Notes under the pieces: model-generated
What the model was told of the DNA's origin: nothing
What the model saw: only the letters and a program-made list of their open reading frames with translations
Databases searched by the model: none
Shown here: in pieces, positions 1 to 5,736 of the stretch
How positions within the stretch are numbered: position 1 is the stretch's first letter
How the letters are laid out: the number at the start of each line of letters is the position of its first letter
IMG/VR virus record: IMGVR_UViG_3300044704_000032
Coordinates: 1 to 29,550 of that record
Strand: one strand, 5' to 3'
Origin: a virus
Length of the DNA stretch: 29,550 nt
Program-made: the position numbers and the translations under genes

Positions 1-1
1 T

Positions 2-796
2 TGGGACATCGACGATGGCCACATGGTGCGCCGCTCCGAGTTGCCATCCGAGTGTGCGGGCCTAACGCCTTGCTACGACGGCTACCCGTGGTTCGAGCAC
101 TCAATCGGGTACACGCAGCGCGGCTGCCGTTTCAACTGTAGCGACTTCTGCGTAGTGCCACGCAAGGAGGGCAAGGTGCAGGCGGTGTCGACGCTGCGGC
201 GCTTGTGGCGCGGCGAGGGGCATCCGAAAACGATCGTGCTCCTCGATAACGACTTCTTCGGGAACCGCGACTGGCCGGTGCTGGTCGAAGAGTGTCAGCG
301 CGAGGGATTCAAGATCGCGGTCATCCAGGGCATCAACGCCCGCCTACTCACGGTCAAGCAGGCCGAAGCGATCGCGTCCGTACCGTGGATGTCGACCGCG
401 TTTCACCGCAAACGGGTCTACACCGCGTGGGACAATCTTGACGACGAGCGCACGTTCTTTCGTGGGCTGCAGCGGCTCGTCGACGCGGGCGTCTCACCCG
501 ATTCGATCATGGTCTACATGCTGGTCGGCCACGCCGATGGCGAGACTGCCGCCGATCGCGACTATCGCCGCGCGAAGATCCGCGCATTCGGCGCGAGACC
601 ATACCCGATGGCGTTCGTCCGCGACGGCGCGCTCGGTGACGAGCTGCGCGCGTTCGCCTCGTTCTGCACGCAACGGATCGATCTCTACGAGACGTGGGAG
701 ACATACTGGGGCCGCTTCGGCGGCAACGTCCGCAAGATGGCCCGCAGCAAGGCCAAGCGGCGCGTGTCGCTGCCGTTGTTCGGTGGCGACGAGTAG
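2..796 (+). CDS. Phage-type radical SAM protein, 5' end cut by the window
   Basis: The reading frame is open from base 2, so the ATG at 23 is probably internal and the gene starts upstream of the window. Numbered from that ATG, Cys35, Cys39 and Cys43 (GCRFNCSDFCVVPRKEG) form the iron-sulfur cluster motif, followed by the VVPRKEG stretch seen in phage and prophage radical SAM proteins. An LLDNDFFGN stretch near residues 72-80 fits a later strand of the partial TIM barrel. Radical SAM enzymes cleave S-adenosylmethionine to start radical chemistry; the substrate here is unknown. The usual spacing is CX3CX2C, but here it is CX3CX3C, with the aromatic residue before the last Cys retained. The C-terminus is basic (about residues 236-250). 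It is transcribed on the opposite strand from the structural operon. The family call is fairly secure; the function is not. Confidence 0.8.
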   Translation, partial: WDIDDGHMVRRSELPSECAGLTPCYDGYPWFEHSIGYTQRGCRFNCSDFCVVPRKEGKVQAVSTLRRLWRGEGHPKTIVLLDNDFFGNRDWPVLVEECQREGFKIAVIQGINARLLTVKQAEAIASVPWMSTAFHRKRVYTAWDNLDDERTFFRGLQRLVDAGVSPDSIMVYMLVGHADGETAADRDYRRAKIRAFGARPYPMAFVRDGALGDELRAFASFCTQRIDLYETWETYWGRFGGNVRKMARSKAKRRVSLPLFGGDE

Positions 797-848
797 CCAC
801 CGCCCGCCGCTGACGATTTATCGCGAGCGGGTTCGCGGACTTAGGGAA

Positions 849-865
849 GTTACCCCGGGCGTAAC
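849..865. promoter_or_regulatory. Imperfect 17-base palindrome, possible operator
   Basis: GTTAC and GTAAC form perfect inverted arms around a GC-rich 7-base centre. The two strands agree at 14 of 17 positions. It lies between the radical SAM stop codon and the promoter at 897-931, where a repressor site would be expected. There is no T-run after it, so it does not look like an intrinsic terminator. Confidence 0.4.
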
Positions 866-875
866 CCGGATCTAT

Positions 876-917
876 CGTTTCGTCGTACGATTCACGTTGC
901 GTTTCGTCGTACGAATC
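876..917 (+). repeat. Two 18-base direct repeats, candidate operator
   Basis: The unit CGTTTCGTCGTACGA[AT]TC occurs at 876-893 and 900-917, with unit starts 24 bases apart. The first 15 bases are identical. Each copy contains the palindrome TCGTACGA. The second copy overlaps the predicted -35 box and spacer of the promoter at 897-931, so a protein bound here would be expected to control that promoter. The ribbon-helix-helix protein encoded at 1251-1598 is a possible binder, since this family often binds short direct repeats upstream of its own operon. That link is inference. Confidence 0.55.
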
Positions 918-931
918 GCTAAGCTACTCTC
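897..931 (+). promoter_or_regulatory. Predicted leaderless promoter for the 932 gene
   Basis: TTGCGT (897-902) and TAAGCT (920-925) are separated by 17 bases. Six bases follow before ATG at 932, putting the start codon at +1. No Shine-Dalgarno sequence is visible between 915 and 931. The -10 box fits TANNNT, the pattern usual for leaderless transcripts. The geometry matches the minus-strand promoter family in this window, although the -35 sequence differs. Confidence 0.5.
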
Positions 932-1246
932 ATGACGACGACGAACAACGGCCTGACGACAACCTACCCGTACGAAGCGACCAGCCCGGGCGTGGCCCGC
1001 CACCAGTGCGACGAGTGCGGTGGCTGGGAGCGTTCGGACAAAGGCACGATCCGCCACTCCAAGCGCTGTGAGTCGCGCCCGCAGGCGACCGTGGCGACGC
1101 CCGTCTCGACCGAGCAGGACGCGCTCCGCACGTTCGGCCGCAACGTCCGCCACTACGGCCTTTCGAAGGGCCGCGATGCCGACGTCCTCGCGGCGGTCCG
1201 CGCTGGCTATCTGTCGGAGTCCGACGCCATGAACACGGACGACTAA
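932..1246 (+). CDS. Small protein with a Cys/His putative zinc site
   Basis: This 104-aa protein carries HQCDECGGW followed by HSKRC (about residues 24-47), a C-X2-C then H-X3/4-C arrangement that could bind one zinc ion, as in small zinc-finger or zinc-ribbon proteins. The rest is polar and acidic near the C-terminus. I recognise no named family. The start is the ATG at 932, which sits at +1 of the predicted promoter and has no ribosome binding site, so it is probably translated from a leaderless mRNA. The ribbon-helix-helix gene follows four bases after the stop codon and is probably co-transcribed. A regulatory or DNA-binding role is plausible but unproven. Confidence 0.65.
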   Translation: MTTTNNGLTTTYPYEATSPGVARHQCDECGGWERSDKGTIRHSKRCESRPQATVATPVSTEQDALRTFGRNVRHYGLSKGRDADVLAAVRAGYLSESDAMNTDD

Positions 1247-1250
1247 CCCC

Positions 1251-1598
1251 ATGCGCAAACTCCTCGAAGAAATCCAGACTGGCACCCGCGTGGTTGCTGG
1301 CACCGAGTGGCCGATCGTCGACCAGCTGCACCGCACCGGCGAGCGCGAGTGGACCGTGACGCGCGACCTCTGCAACGGGGTGCCGCGAACAGCCGAGACG
1401 TATCGCAGCGAGACGAAGGCGCGCGAGGCGTTCGAACAGCGGCTCGACGGCCGCAAGCCGCGGACAGGTGTAGCCAGCAAGCCGATCACGTTCAAGGCGA
1501 GCGACGCCGAGCGAGCGCGGTGGGAGGCTGCCGCGGGTCGCGCCGGGCTGTCGCTATCCGAGTGGCTGCGCGCGGCGGCCGATCGCGCTGCCGAGTAG
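1251..1598 (+). CDS. Ribbon-helix-helix (CopG/Arc-like) protein
   Basis: The last 40 residues of this 115-aa protein (KPITFKASDAERARWEAAAG through SEWLRAAADRAAE) have the pattern of a ribbon-helix-helix DNA-binding domain: a short strand with alternating residues, an Ala-rich helix, then a GLSLSEWLR turn and second helix. Such proteins act as dimers that insert a paired strand into the major groove; relatives include CopG-type repressors and mobilisation proteins. The N-terminal 70 residues are of unknown function. It follows the 932 gene by four bases and may autoregulate the pair through the direct repeats at 876-917 (inference). Its TAG stop (1596-1598) directly abuts the stop codon of the converging minus-strand gene. 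Confidence 0.7.
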   Translation: MRKLLEEIQTGTRVVAGTEWPIVDQLHRTGEREWTVTRDLCNGVPRTAETYRSETKAREAFEQRLDGRKPRTGVASKPITFKASDAERARWEAAAGRAGLSLSEWLRAAADRAAE

Positions 1599-1781
1599 CT
1601 ACCGCCCACTGCGACAGCAGCACTCGCTCCGCGGGTGTTCGCCGGCCGTCACCGCGAGCCGACGGCAGTGGCAGCAGCGCCACACGGTGTGGATGACGAG
1701 GCCGGTCCGCGACCGCTCGACCTCGGCCCAGCAGCTCGCGGCTTGCGGTGACTCGGACGGCGCAGCGGTGAAGGGCCACAC
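1599..1781 (-). CDS. Small Cys-rich protein, last gene of the late operon
   Basis: This 60-aa protein starts at GTG 1781, two bases after the stop codon of the gene before it. The C-terminal half has CCHC and later CCC, with a His between them, which looks like a small zinc-binding fold. Phage operon ends often carry such short Cys-rich proteins. No family is recognised. It is the final minus-strand gene and its TAG meets the plus-strand TAG with no bases between. Support is coding continuity, coupling and the zinc-like pattern; expression is not certain. Confidence 0.5.
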   Translation of the reverse strand: MWPFTAAPSESPQAASCWAEVERSRTGLVIHTVWRCCHCRRLAVTAGEHPRSECCCRSGR

Positions 1782-1783
1782 GC

Positions 1784-2047
1784 CTACCGCCTTGGCGTGC
1801 CGTCGCCGGGGATCGGCATCGGCGGTGGCGGTGTCAGACGTCGACCACGCTGATCGATCACGAGCGCGCCAGCAGCGATCGACCGCTCGACGAACGCTCG
1901 AAAGCGGCGTTCCGATTCGTAGTGCTCGTCGAGGATGCGACGCTTCTCGGCGGCGAGCCATTCCCGCTCGGCCCGTCGCGTCCGCCACCACGCGAGCACC
2001 CGGCGCCACCAGGGCACGCGAGCGATGCGGGCGAGCGCGAGGGTCAC
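1784..2047 (-). CDS. Small basic amphipathic protein
   Basis: This 87-aa protein starts at GTG 2047, whose last bases overlap the stop codon of the preceding gene (GTGA). The first 20 residues are hydrophobic and Trp-rich (VPWWRRVLAWWRTRR). A charged helix follows (about residues 20-50), probably a coiled coil, and the tail is Pro-rich. The Trp/Arg segment could bind a membrane interface. No family is recognised. Longer upstream extensions of this frame are Arg-rich and read like a shadow of the neighbouring genes, so I reject them. Confidence 0.55.
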   Translation of the reverse strand: MTLALARIARVPWWRRVLAWWRTRRAEREWLAAEKRRILDEHYESERRFRAFVERSIAAGALVIDQRGRRLTPPPPMPIPGDGTPRR

Positions 2048-2187
2048 GGCAGCACCACGCCGCGCTCCACGTACCGGAACACGCGTCGCAACCGCGCGTC
2101 GAGCTCGGCCGCACCGGGCGCCGCATCGCGCAGCAATCGACGAATCGTCTCGACCGACGGTACCGGCGGTGGCTTGCGGTCGTTCAC
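2044..2187 (-). CDS. Tiny coupled ORF of 47 aa
   Basis: It starts at GTG 2187 overlapping the stop codon of the preceding gene (GTGA), with GGAG five bases upstream. It ends at 2044, overlapping the GTG of the next gene. The composition is normal: a Pro-rich start, then a helix with ETIRRLLRDA and RLRRVFRYVERG. The exact stop/start overlaps at both ends are the main support. Function unknown. Confidence 0.5.
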   Translation of the reverse strand: MNDRKPPPVPSVETIRRLLRDAAPGAAELDARLRRVFRYVERGVVLP

Positions 2188-2417
2188 TTGTTCTCCACGC
2201 CGCCCGGCGCCGCCAGCGCGCGCTGCATCGCCGCGTGATTGATCGCGATCTGCACAGCCGCACCGTCGACGAAGTGGGTCGCGAGGTCGCGCACGTGGAC
2301 GCGCAGGACCTCGATCCAGTGGCCGTTGTGGCGGACGAGCAACGTCACCTCGTGGCGCTCGGTCCGCAGCTGCAGGCCGCAGATCTCGACGTAGTCGCGG
2401 TACTCGGTGGTGGTCAC
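2184..2417 (-). CDS. Hypothetical 77-aa phage protein
   Basis: The start is GTG 2417, two bases after the TAG of the preceding gene. Going further upstream the frame becomes Arg-rich, like a shadow. The protein alternates strands and polar residues (EYRDYVEICGLQLRTERHEV, then HWIEVLRVHVRDLATHF) and looks like a small beta-rich fold followed by a helix. No family is recognised. It lies in the run of small genes after the lysozyme. The final codons overlap the next start (GTGA). Confidence 0.6.
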   Translation of the reverse strand: MTTTEYRDYVEICGLQLRTERHEVTLLVRHNGHWIEVLRVHVRDLATHFVDGAAVQIAINHAAMQRALAAPGGVENK

Positions 2418-2419
2418 GG

Positions 2420-2854
2420 CTACGTCAGGTCCTCGATCGCGCCGTTGCGAACGAAGTAGTGCGCCTTGCAGCCGCTCGTGAGCAGCACGCTCGCCGCAGC
2501 CGGGCCAATGAACGTTATGATGTCGATGCCGCTGCCGCTCGGAACCCACCGCCCGGGCTTCGGATCGACATCGTCCGCGACGTGACCGACGAACCAGTTC
2601 AGCACGCTGTGCGTGCCGATCGGGCCGCCGTTCGCCGCGAAACACTTCGGGCACAGGTAGAAGAGCCCGTCTGCTTCGGTCAGCGAGTCGACGGTCTGCA
2701 GGTACACGACGTCGCCGACAACCTCCTCGATATCGCCCTCCTCGAACGGCCCGAGCGGCCGAGCCGCGTACACCTCCGCGCGCACGCGACGATACGGTTC
2801 GACGCGAACCTCGCGACGAATGAAGCACGCATTGAGGTCGCGTAGCGTCGCCAC
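2420..2854 (-). CDS. Phage protein with CPKC knuckle, DUF6527-like
   Basis: The start is GTG 2854, two bases after the TAG of the small membrane protein, giving 144 aa. The C-terminal half has LFYLCPKCFAANGGPIGTHS, a W-F-x-G-H stretch, GRWVPSGSGID and SGCKAHYFVRNGAIED. This resembles small zinc-knuckle proteins, common in proteobacterial phages, that end in a GC-x-x-H-x-F-V-x-N-G motif. The N-terminal half is polar and acidic. Its role is unknown. The DUF6527 assignment comes from memory of the motif pattern and is tentative. Confidence 0.65.
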   Translation of the reverse strand: MATLRDLNACFIRREVRVEPYRRVRAEVYAARPLGPFEEGDIEEVVGDVVYLQTVDSLTEADGLFYLCPKCFAANGGPIGTHSVLNWFVGHVADDVDPKPGRWVPSGSGIDIITFIGPAAASVLLTSGCKAHYFVRNGAIEDLT

Positions 2855-2856
2855 GG

Positions 2857-3006
2857 CTACACCCGGTGCACCCAGCCCGCGTGCGCGACGAGCACGAGCA
2901 GACCGACGGCGAACGCGATCAGGCCGGGCCACTTCGAGCGGTCGCCCGCGAGGTAGCCGACGAGGCCGAGCAAGAGGACGATCAGAGCGAGGATGTCGAG
3001 GGTCAC
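2857..3006 (-). CDS. 49-aa membrane protein with two TM segments, holin candidate
   Basis: The start is GTG 3006, overlapping the TGA of the preceding gene (GTGA). The 49-aa protein is almost entirely two hydrophobic segments (about residues 4-20 and 28-46) joined by a short charged turn, GDRSKWPG. Two short helices with charged ends are typical of small holins, and it lies two genes past the lysozyme. Several other membrane proteins in this region could equally be the holin, so the role is open. The longer in-frame extension upstream is low-complexity shadow sequence. Confidence 0.6.
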   Translation of the reverse strand: MTLDILALIVLLLGLVGYLAGDRSKWPGLIAFAVGLLVLVAHAGWVHRV

Positions 3007-3191
3007 GGTTTGCCTTTCGCTGCGGCGACGATCGTCGCGTTGTGATCGCGGACCGCGCGCTCGGCGATCTGGTTCGTATCCATGACACCGATCAGAACGT
3101 CGGCATCGGACGGCGTGCCTCCGAGCTGCGCGTAGATCGTGCGCCCGACCTTGCGGCCGACGCGCCACCGACGGTGCTCGAACTTCGTCAT
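3003..3191 (-). CDS. Small conserved-type phage protein, 62 aa
   Basis: ATG 3191 lies two bases after the stop codon of the lysozyme gene. The sequence RRWRVGRKVGRTIYAQLGG and DVLIGVMDTNQIAERAVRDHN looks like a small basic protein common near the ends of phage late operons; I do not know a function for it. The Arg-rich N-terminus suggests nucleic-acid or acidic-surface binding. The last bases overlap the start of the holin-like gene. Confidence 0.65.
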   Translation of the reverse strand: MTKFEHRRWRVGRKVGRTIYAQLGGTPSDADVLIGVMDTNQIAERAVRDHNATIVAAAKGKP

Positions 3192-3193
3192 GG

Positions 3194-3994
3194 CTAGAGC
3201 AGCGCCGCCCGCAAGCTGTGAAGCGTCGGCTTCTGCGCGCCGTTGACGTGCACGGAGACGTCGATGCGGCCGAGTCCAGGCACGGCGAGCGGCAGCTTGT
3301 GCTGGCTCGCGTCTCCGGTGCCGTCGCCGCCGTACTGCCAGATCGCGATATCTTCAATCGCCCACGGCCCGGGCTTGCCGTCGACGGTGCACAGCCCATT
3401 CGTGACCATGTGCGCCGTGTAGCTCGGGTTCCAGACGCGATCGCAGCCCATCTTGCTCACGATGCTGCGATCGCGCATCACGCCGCGGCCGTACAGCATG
3501 ACGCGCCGGCCGGTGCGGTCACGACAGCGCTCGGCGAACGCAGCACAGCAGTCGATGATCTGTTGCGTGTTCGCGCGGTGATTCGGTGCTCGCTCGGGTC
3601 CGAACTCGACGTCGACGATCGGCATGATCGTGCCAGCGTCCCAGCCGCCCGCGCGTTCCACCGTGTTGACGTACGCGTCGGCTTGCGTCGCTGGGTCCTG
3701 GGCGAATTGCAGGTAGTGGTACGCGCCGCGGAACCAGGACGAGGCGTAACGCTGCGACGCGACCGTGCGCAGCCGGTCGAAGTTGCGCACGAACCAGCCG
3801 GCATCGTTGTAGCGCGTGCCGTCCGTCGCCTTGAGGATTCCGCCGCACCACGGCGGGCCTGCCTCGACGACGCGCTCGAACGGCGGATCTTCGATGCGCG
3901 GCGTGTGCGGGTTGTCCAGATCGAATGGATAGAGGTCGAAGAGCAGATACGGCGGCCCTGGGTCCTCGACGATCGGCAGGACGGTGTCGGTCAT
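3194..3994 (-). CDS. Endolysin: GH25-type lysozyme (muramidase)
   Basis: This 266-aa protein has the landmarks of glycoside hydrolase family 25: an early Asp (Asp20), GGILKATDGTRYNDAGWF (51-68), RGAYHYLQF (89-97), the acidic PIVDVEFG block with Asp128 and Glu130 (125-132), MLYGRG, WNPSYTAH, WQYGGDG (219-225) and a terminal RIDVSVHV. The family cleaves the N-acetylmuramic acid to N-acetylglucosamine bond of peptidoglycan; Glu130 is the likely acid catalyst. There is no signal peptide, so export should need a holin. It spans the single domain without an added cell-wall-binding domain. Its start overlaps the stop codon of the membrane protein gene (ATGA), and membrane proteins lie on both sides. 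Confidence 0.88.
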   Translation of the reverse strand: MTDTVLPIVEDPGPPYLLFDLYPFDLDNPHTPRIEDPPFERVVEAGPPWCGGILKATDGTRYNDAGWFVRNFDRLRTVASQRYASSWFRGAYHYLQFAQDPATQADAYVNTVERAGGWDAGTIMPIVDVEFGPERAPNHRANTQQIIDCCAAFAERCRDRTGRRVMLYGRGVMRDRSIVSKMGCDRVWNPSYTAHMVTNGLCTVDGKPGPWAIEDIAIWQYGGDGTGDASQHKLPLAVPGLGRIDVSVHVNGAQKPTLHSLRAALL

Positions 3995-4347
3995 GGCTTC
4001 CCCGTCGGGTCGGGCACCGGCTGCACCGGCACGATCTCCGGCACCGACGCGACCGTGCTGGTCTGCTCGACCCCGCCACTCGGCAACGGCTCGGTCGTCG
4101 TCTTGGTCTGCATGCCGACGCCGGCCGACTTTGCAGCCGCATCCTCGCTGGCGATTCCGGTGATCAGCGTCAGCCCGCCGGCGACGATCGGCGTGAGGAA
4201 CGCCGCGAGCGTGGCGTCATTGACGTGCCAGCCGAAGCGCAGCGCGACGGTCGTGCCGGTGCTTGTGAGCACCGTGACGAGAAACACGACGAACTTGCGG
4301 CTGGAAAGCAACAATCGCCATGGCGACGGTGACGTCGCGTCGGTCAC
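3991..4347 (-). CDS. Two-TM membrane protein, holin candidate
   Basis: This 118-aa protein starts at GTG 4347, overlapping the preceding stop codon. Hydrophobic segments lie at about residues 18-37 (VVFLVTVLTSTGTTVALRF) and 46-66 (TLAAFLTPIVAGGLTLITGI). The tail is polar and Pro/Thr-rich. Small two-helix proteins directly next to the lysozyme gene are the usual holins, and this is the best candidate by position. The longer polar tail is unusual for a minimal holin. Confidence 0.6.
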   Translation of the reverse strand: MTDATSPSPWRLLLSSRKFVVFLVTVLTSTGTTVALRFGWHVNDATLAAFLTPIVAGGLTLITGIASEDAAAKSAGVGMQTKTTTEPLPSGGVEQTSTVASVPEIVPVQPVPDPTGKP

Positions 4348-4694
4348 GGCTCGCCCTCCCCAGCACTCTCGATCCGCCGTCGTGCCGCCTCCATCGCGGC
4401 ATCGACCGTCGCGTCGCGGCCCTCGCTGCGGTGCACGATCGTGCCCGCCTCGGCCCGCTCGCGCTCGATGTCCGCGCGTAGCCGAACGAGCTCGGCGCGG
4501 ACCTCGTCGGGCGTCAGCTTGCGGGTCATCCCGGCCTCGACCGCGGCGACCACGGCGTGGACGAACGCGTAGACCCGGCCGACGAGCGACGGATTGACCA
4601 CCTCGGTCGGCAGCGGCACGACAACACCGAGCAGCCGGAGTGCGTCGATCGCGATGTTCGCGGTGGAGAGTGCCTTGCCGGTGGGATCGCTCAT
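4344..4694 (-). CDS. Hypothetical 116-aa protein of the lysis region
   Basis: ATG 4694 overlaps the stop codon of the lipoprotein gene (ATGA). The N-terminal half is moderately hydrophobic (IDALRLLGVVVPL, VYAFVHAVVAAVEAG). The C-terminal half is a charged helix (LTPDEVRAELVRLRADIERERAE), probably a coiled coil. No family is recognised. It sits between a putative lipoprotein and a holin-like protein, so a lysis or envelope role is possible. Confidence 0.6.
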   Translation of the reverse strand: MSDPTGKALSTANIAIDALRLLGVVVPLPTEVVNPSLVGRVYAFVHAVVAAVEAGMTRKLTPDEVRAELVRLRADIERERAEAGTIVHRSEGRDATVDAAMEAARRRIESAGEGEP

Positions 4695-5116
4695 GGGGTC
4701 ACCTTTCGTGAAGTGGTGGGCGCGGTGGCACCGCGGAGCGCGTCGTACGCCTTGCCCAGCTCGCCCACGGCAGCGAGCGCTGCCCTGAGTGACGGGTCGT
4801 CGTCGAGCGTTGCCGCGAGCGACAGCGCCGCGTACGCCGCGAGCAGGGCCGCCTGGGCGGCCGCGCGTGCCTTGCGGTGGGTCGCGATCTCGGCGGTGAG
4901 CTTATCGAGATCGTCTTTCGTTGCTGCCTTGCCAGCGCGTTCGGTGAACGCCGCGTCGCGGTCGGCGTCGTAGGCGTCGATCCCGTCGCGCGCGGCATTG
5001 AGCGTGACGAGCCCGGCGCGCAGCGTCTTGACGCGCGCCGACGGTCCGCACGCGGTCGCGAGGACAGCGAACGCGACGAGCACGACGAGCAGGGTGGTTG
5101 GATTGCGATGTTTCAC
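4691..5116 (-). CDS. Lipoprotein, spanin-like candidate
   Basis: The start is GTG 5116: AAGGAG at 5124-5129 lies seven bases upstream and the N-terminus then reads as a compact lipoprotein signal. An ATG 24 bases further upstream would overlap that ribosome binding site and is less likely. The signal has a basic start (KHR), a hydrophobic core and the lipobox LATAC with Cys23. The mature protein (about 118 aa) is Ala-rich and helical, suiting a periplasmic coiled coil anchored in a membrane. Phage o-spanins are lipoproteins encoded beside the lysozyme, but most are shorter and Pro-rich, so the spanin role is only suggested. Confidence 0.65.
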   Translation of the reverse strand: MKHRNPTTLLVVLVAFAVLATACGPSARVKTLRAGLVTLNAARDGIDAYDADRDAAFTERAGKAATKDDLDKLTAEIATHRKARAAAQAALLAAYAALSLAATLDDDPSLRAALAAVGELGKAYDALRGATAPTTSRKVTP

Positions 5117-5146
5117 AGTGGAACTCCTTCGGTGCGGCAACGAGCG

Positions 5147-5689
5147 TCAGCAGCCGCGTGTGGCGAGCGCGCCGATCACGGCGCCGATCACAGCGGTGCT
5201 GGTCAGCGCGGCGATCAACTTGAGGCTCACTTCGCGGAGCCACCACGAGCGGTGCGCCGCGTTGCTCGTTCGTACGCGCCGCTCGTGCTCCTCGCTCTCG
5301 GTGCGCGCCTTGATCCTGTGGAGCGTGACGTCGGCGATCTTCTGCACGTTGTCGTGCACGACCTCGACGAGCTGGCGTTGGCCCTCGGTGCGCTCGTCGA
5401 GCTTGCCGATATCGACGCGGAGCTCGCCAACCTCGATCCGCACGCTCGACACCGCGCCTTCAAGGTTGTTCACCCGGTGCACGAGTTGACCCGTCGCCGC
5501 GGTGCTCGCGTCGAGCTCGGGCTTGAGCTCGACGGCGAGCTCCTTGGACGTGGCCCGCGCGATCGCCATGGTCTGCTCGGTCGGCCGCGGCGGACGCGAC
5601 GCCTCGAGGTCCGCCGCCGACGGCAGATCGTGGCGCGTGCGCGTCAGATCGTCGCGCGGCGGCTTGGGGGTGCGCTGGTCGTCGGGCAC
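5147..5689 (-). CDS. Coiled-coil protein with C-terminal membrane anchor
   Basis: GTG 5689 is one base after the +1 of the promoter at 5697-5728; a GTG at 5695 would lie before +1. This gives 180 aa. The N-terminal 45 residues are polar and Pro-rich. Residues 65-140 have heptad-like spacing (LVHRVNNLEGAV, VDIGKLDERTEGQRQLVEVV) and predict a coiled coil. Residues 156-177 are hydrophobic and form a C-terminal membrane segment. Topology would be a cytoplasmic or periplasmic rod anchored at its tail. It begins the lysis module after the tail genes, so it may be a holin accessory or inner-membrane spanin. The 30-base gap to the next start separates it from the lipoprotein gene. Confidence 0.6.
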   Translation of the reverse strand: MPDDQRTPKPPRDDLTRTRHDLPSAADLEASRPPRPTEQTMAIARATSKELAVELKPELDASTAATGQLVHRVNNLEGAVSSVRIEVGELRVDIGKLDERTEGQRQLVEVVHDNVQKIADVTLHRIKARTESEEHERRVRTSNAAHRSWWLREVSLKLIAALTSTAVIGAVIGALATRGC

Positions 5690-5696
5690 GGACACA

Positions 5697-5728
5697 ACGG
5701 TCGCTGTGACACGAGCGGTGGTCGATTT
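5697..5728 (-). promoter_or_regulatory. Late promoter element, copy 1
   Basis: On the minus strand AAATCGACCACCGC (5728-5715) is followed by ten bases and GCGACCGT, giving -35-like TCGACC, a 17-base spacer and -10-like GACCGT (5702-5697). Predicted +1 is 5690, one base before GTG 5689. It lies between the end of the tail protein gene (5737) and the lysis module. Confidence 0.72.
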
Positions 5729-5736
5729 GCCGGGCT

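Noticed and set aside
1829-1840. TCGACCACGC-like sequence on the plus strand
   Set aside because: It lacks one base of the core, is in the opposite orientation to the family, and lies inside a small minus-strand gene.
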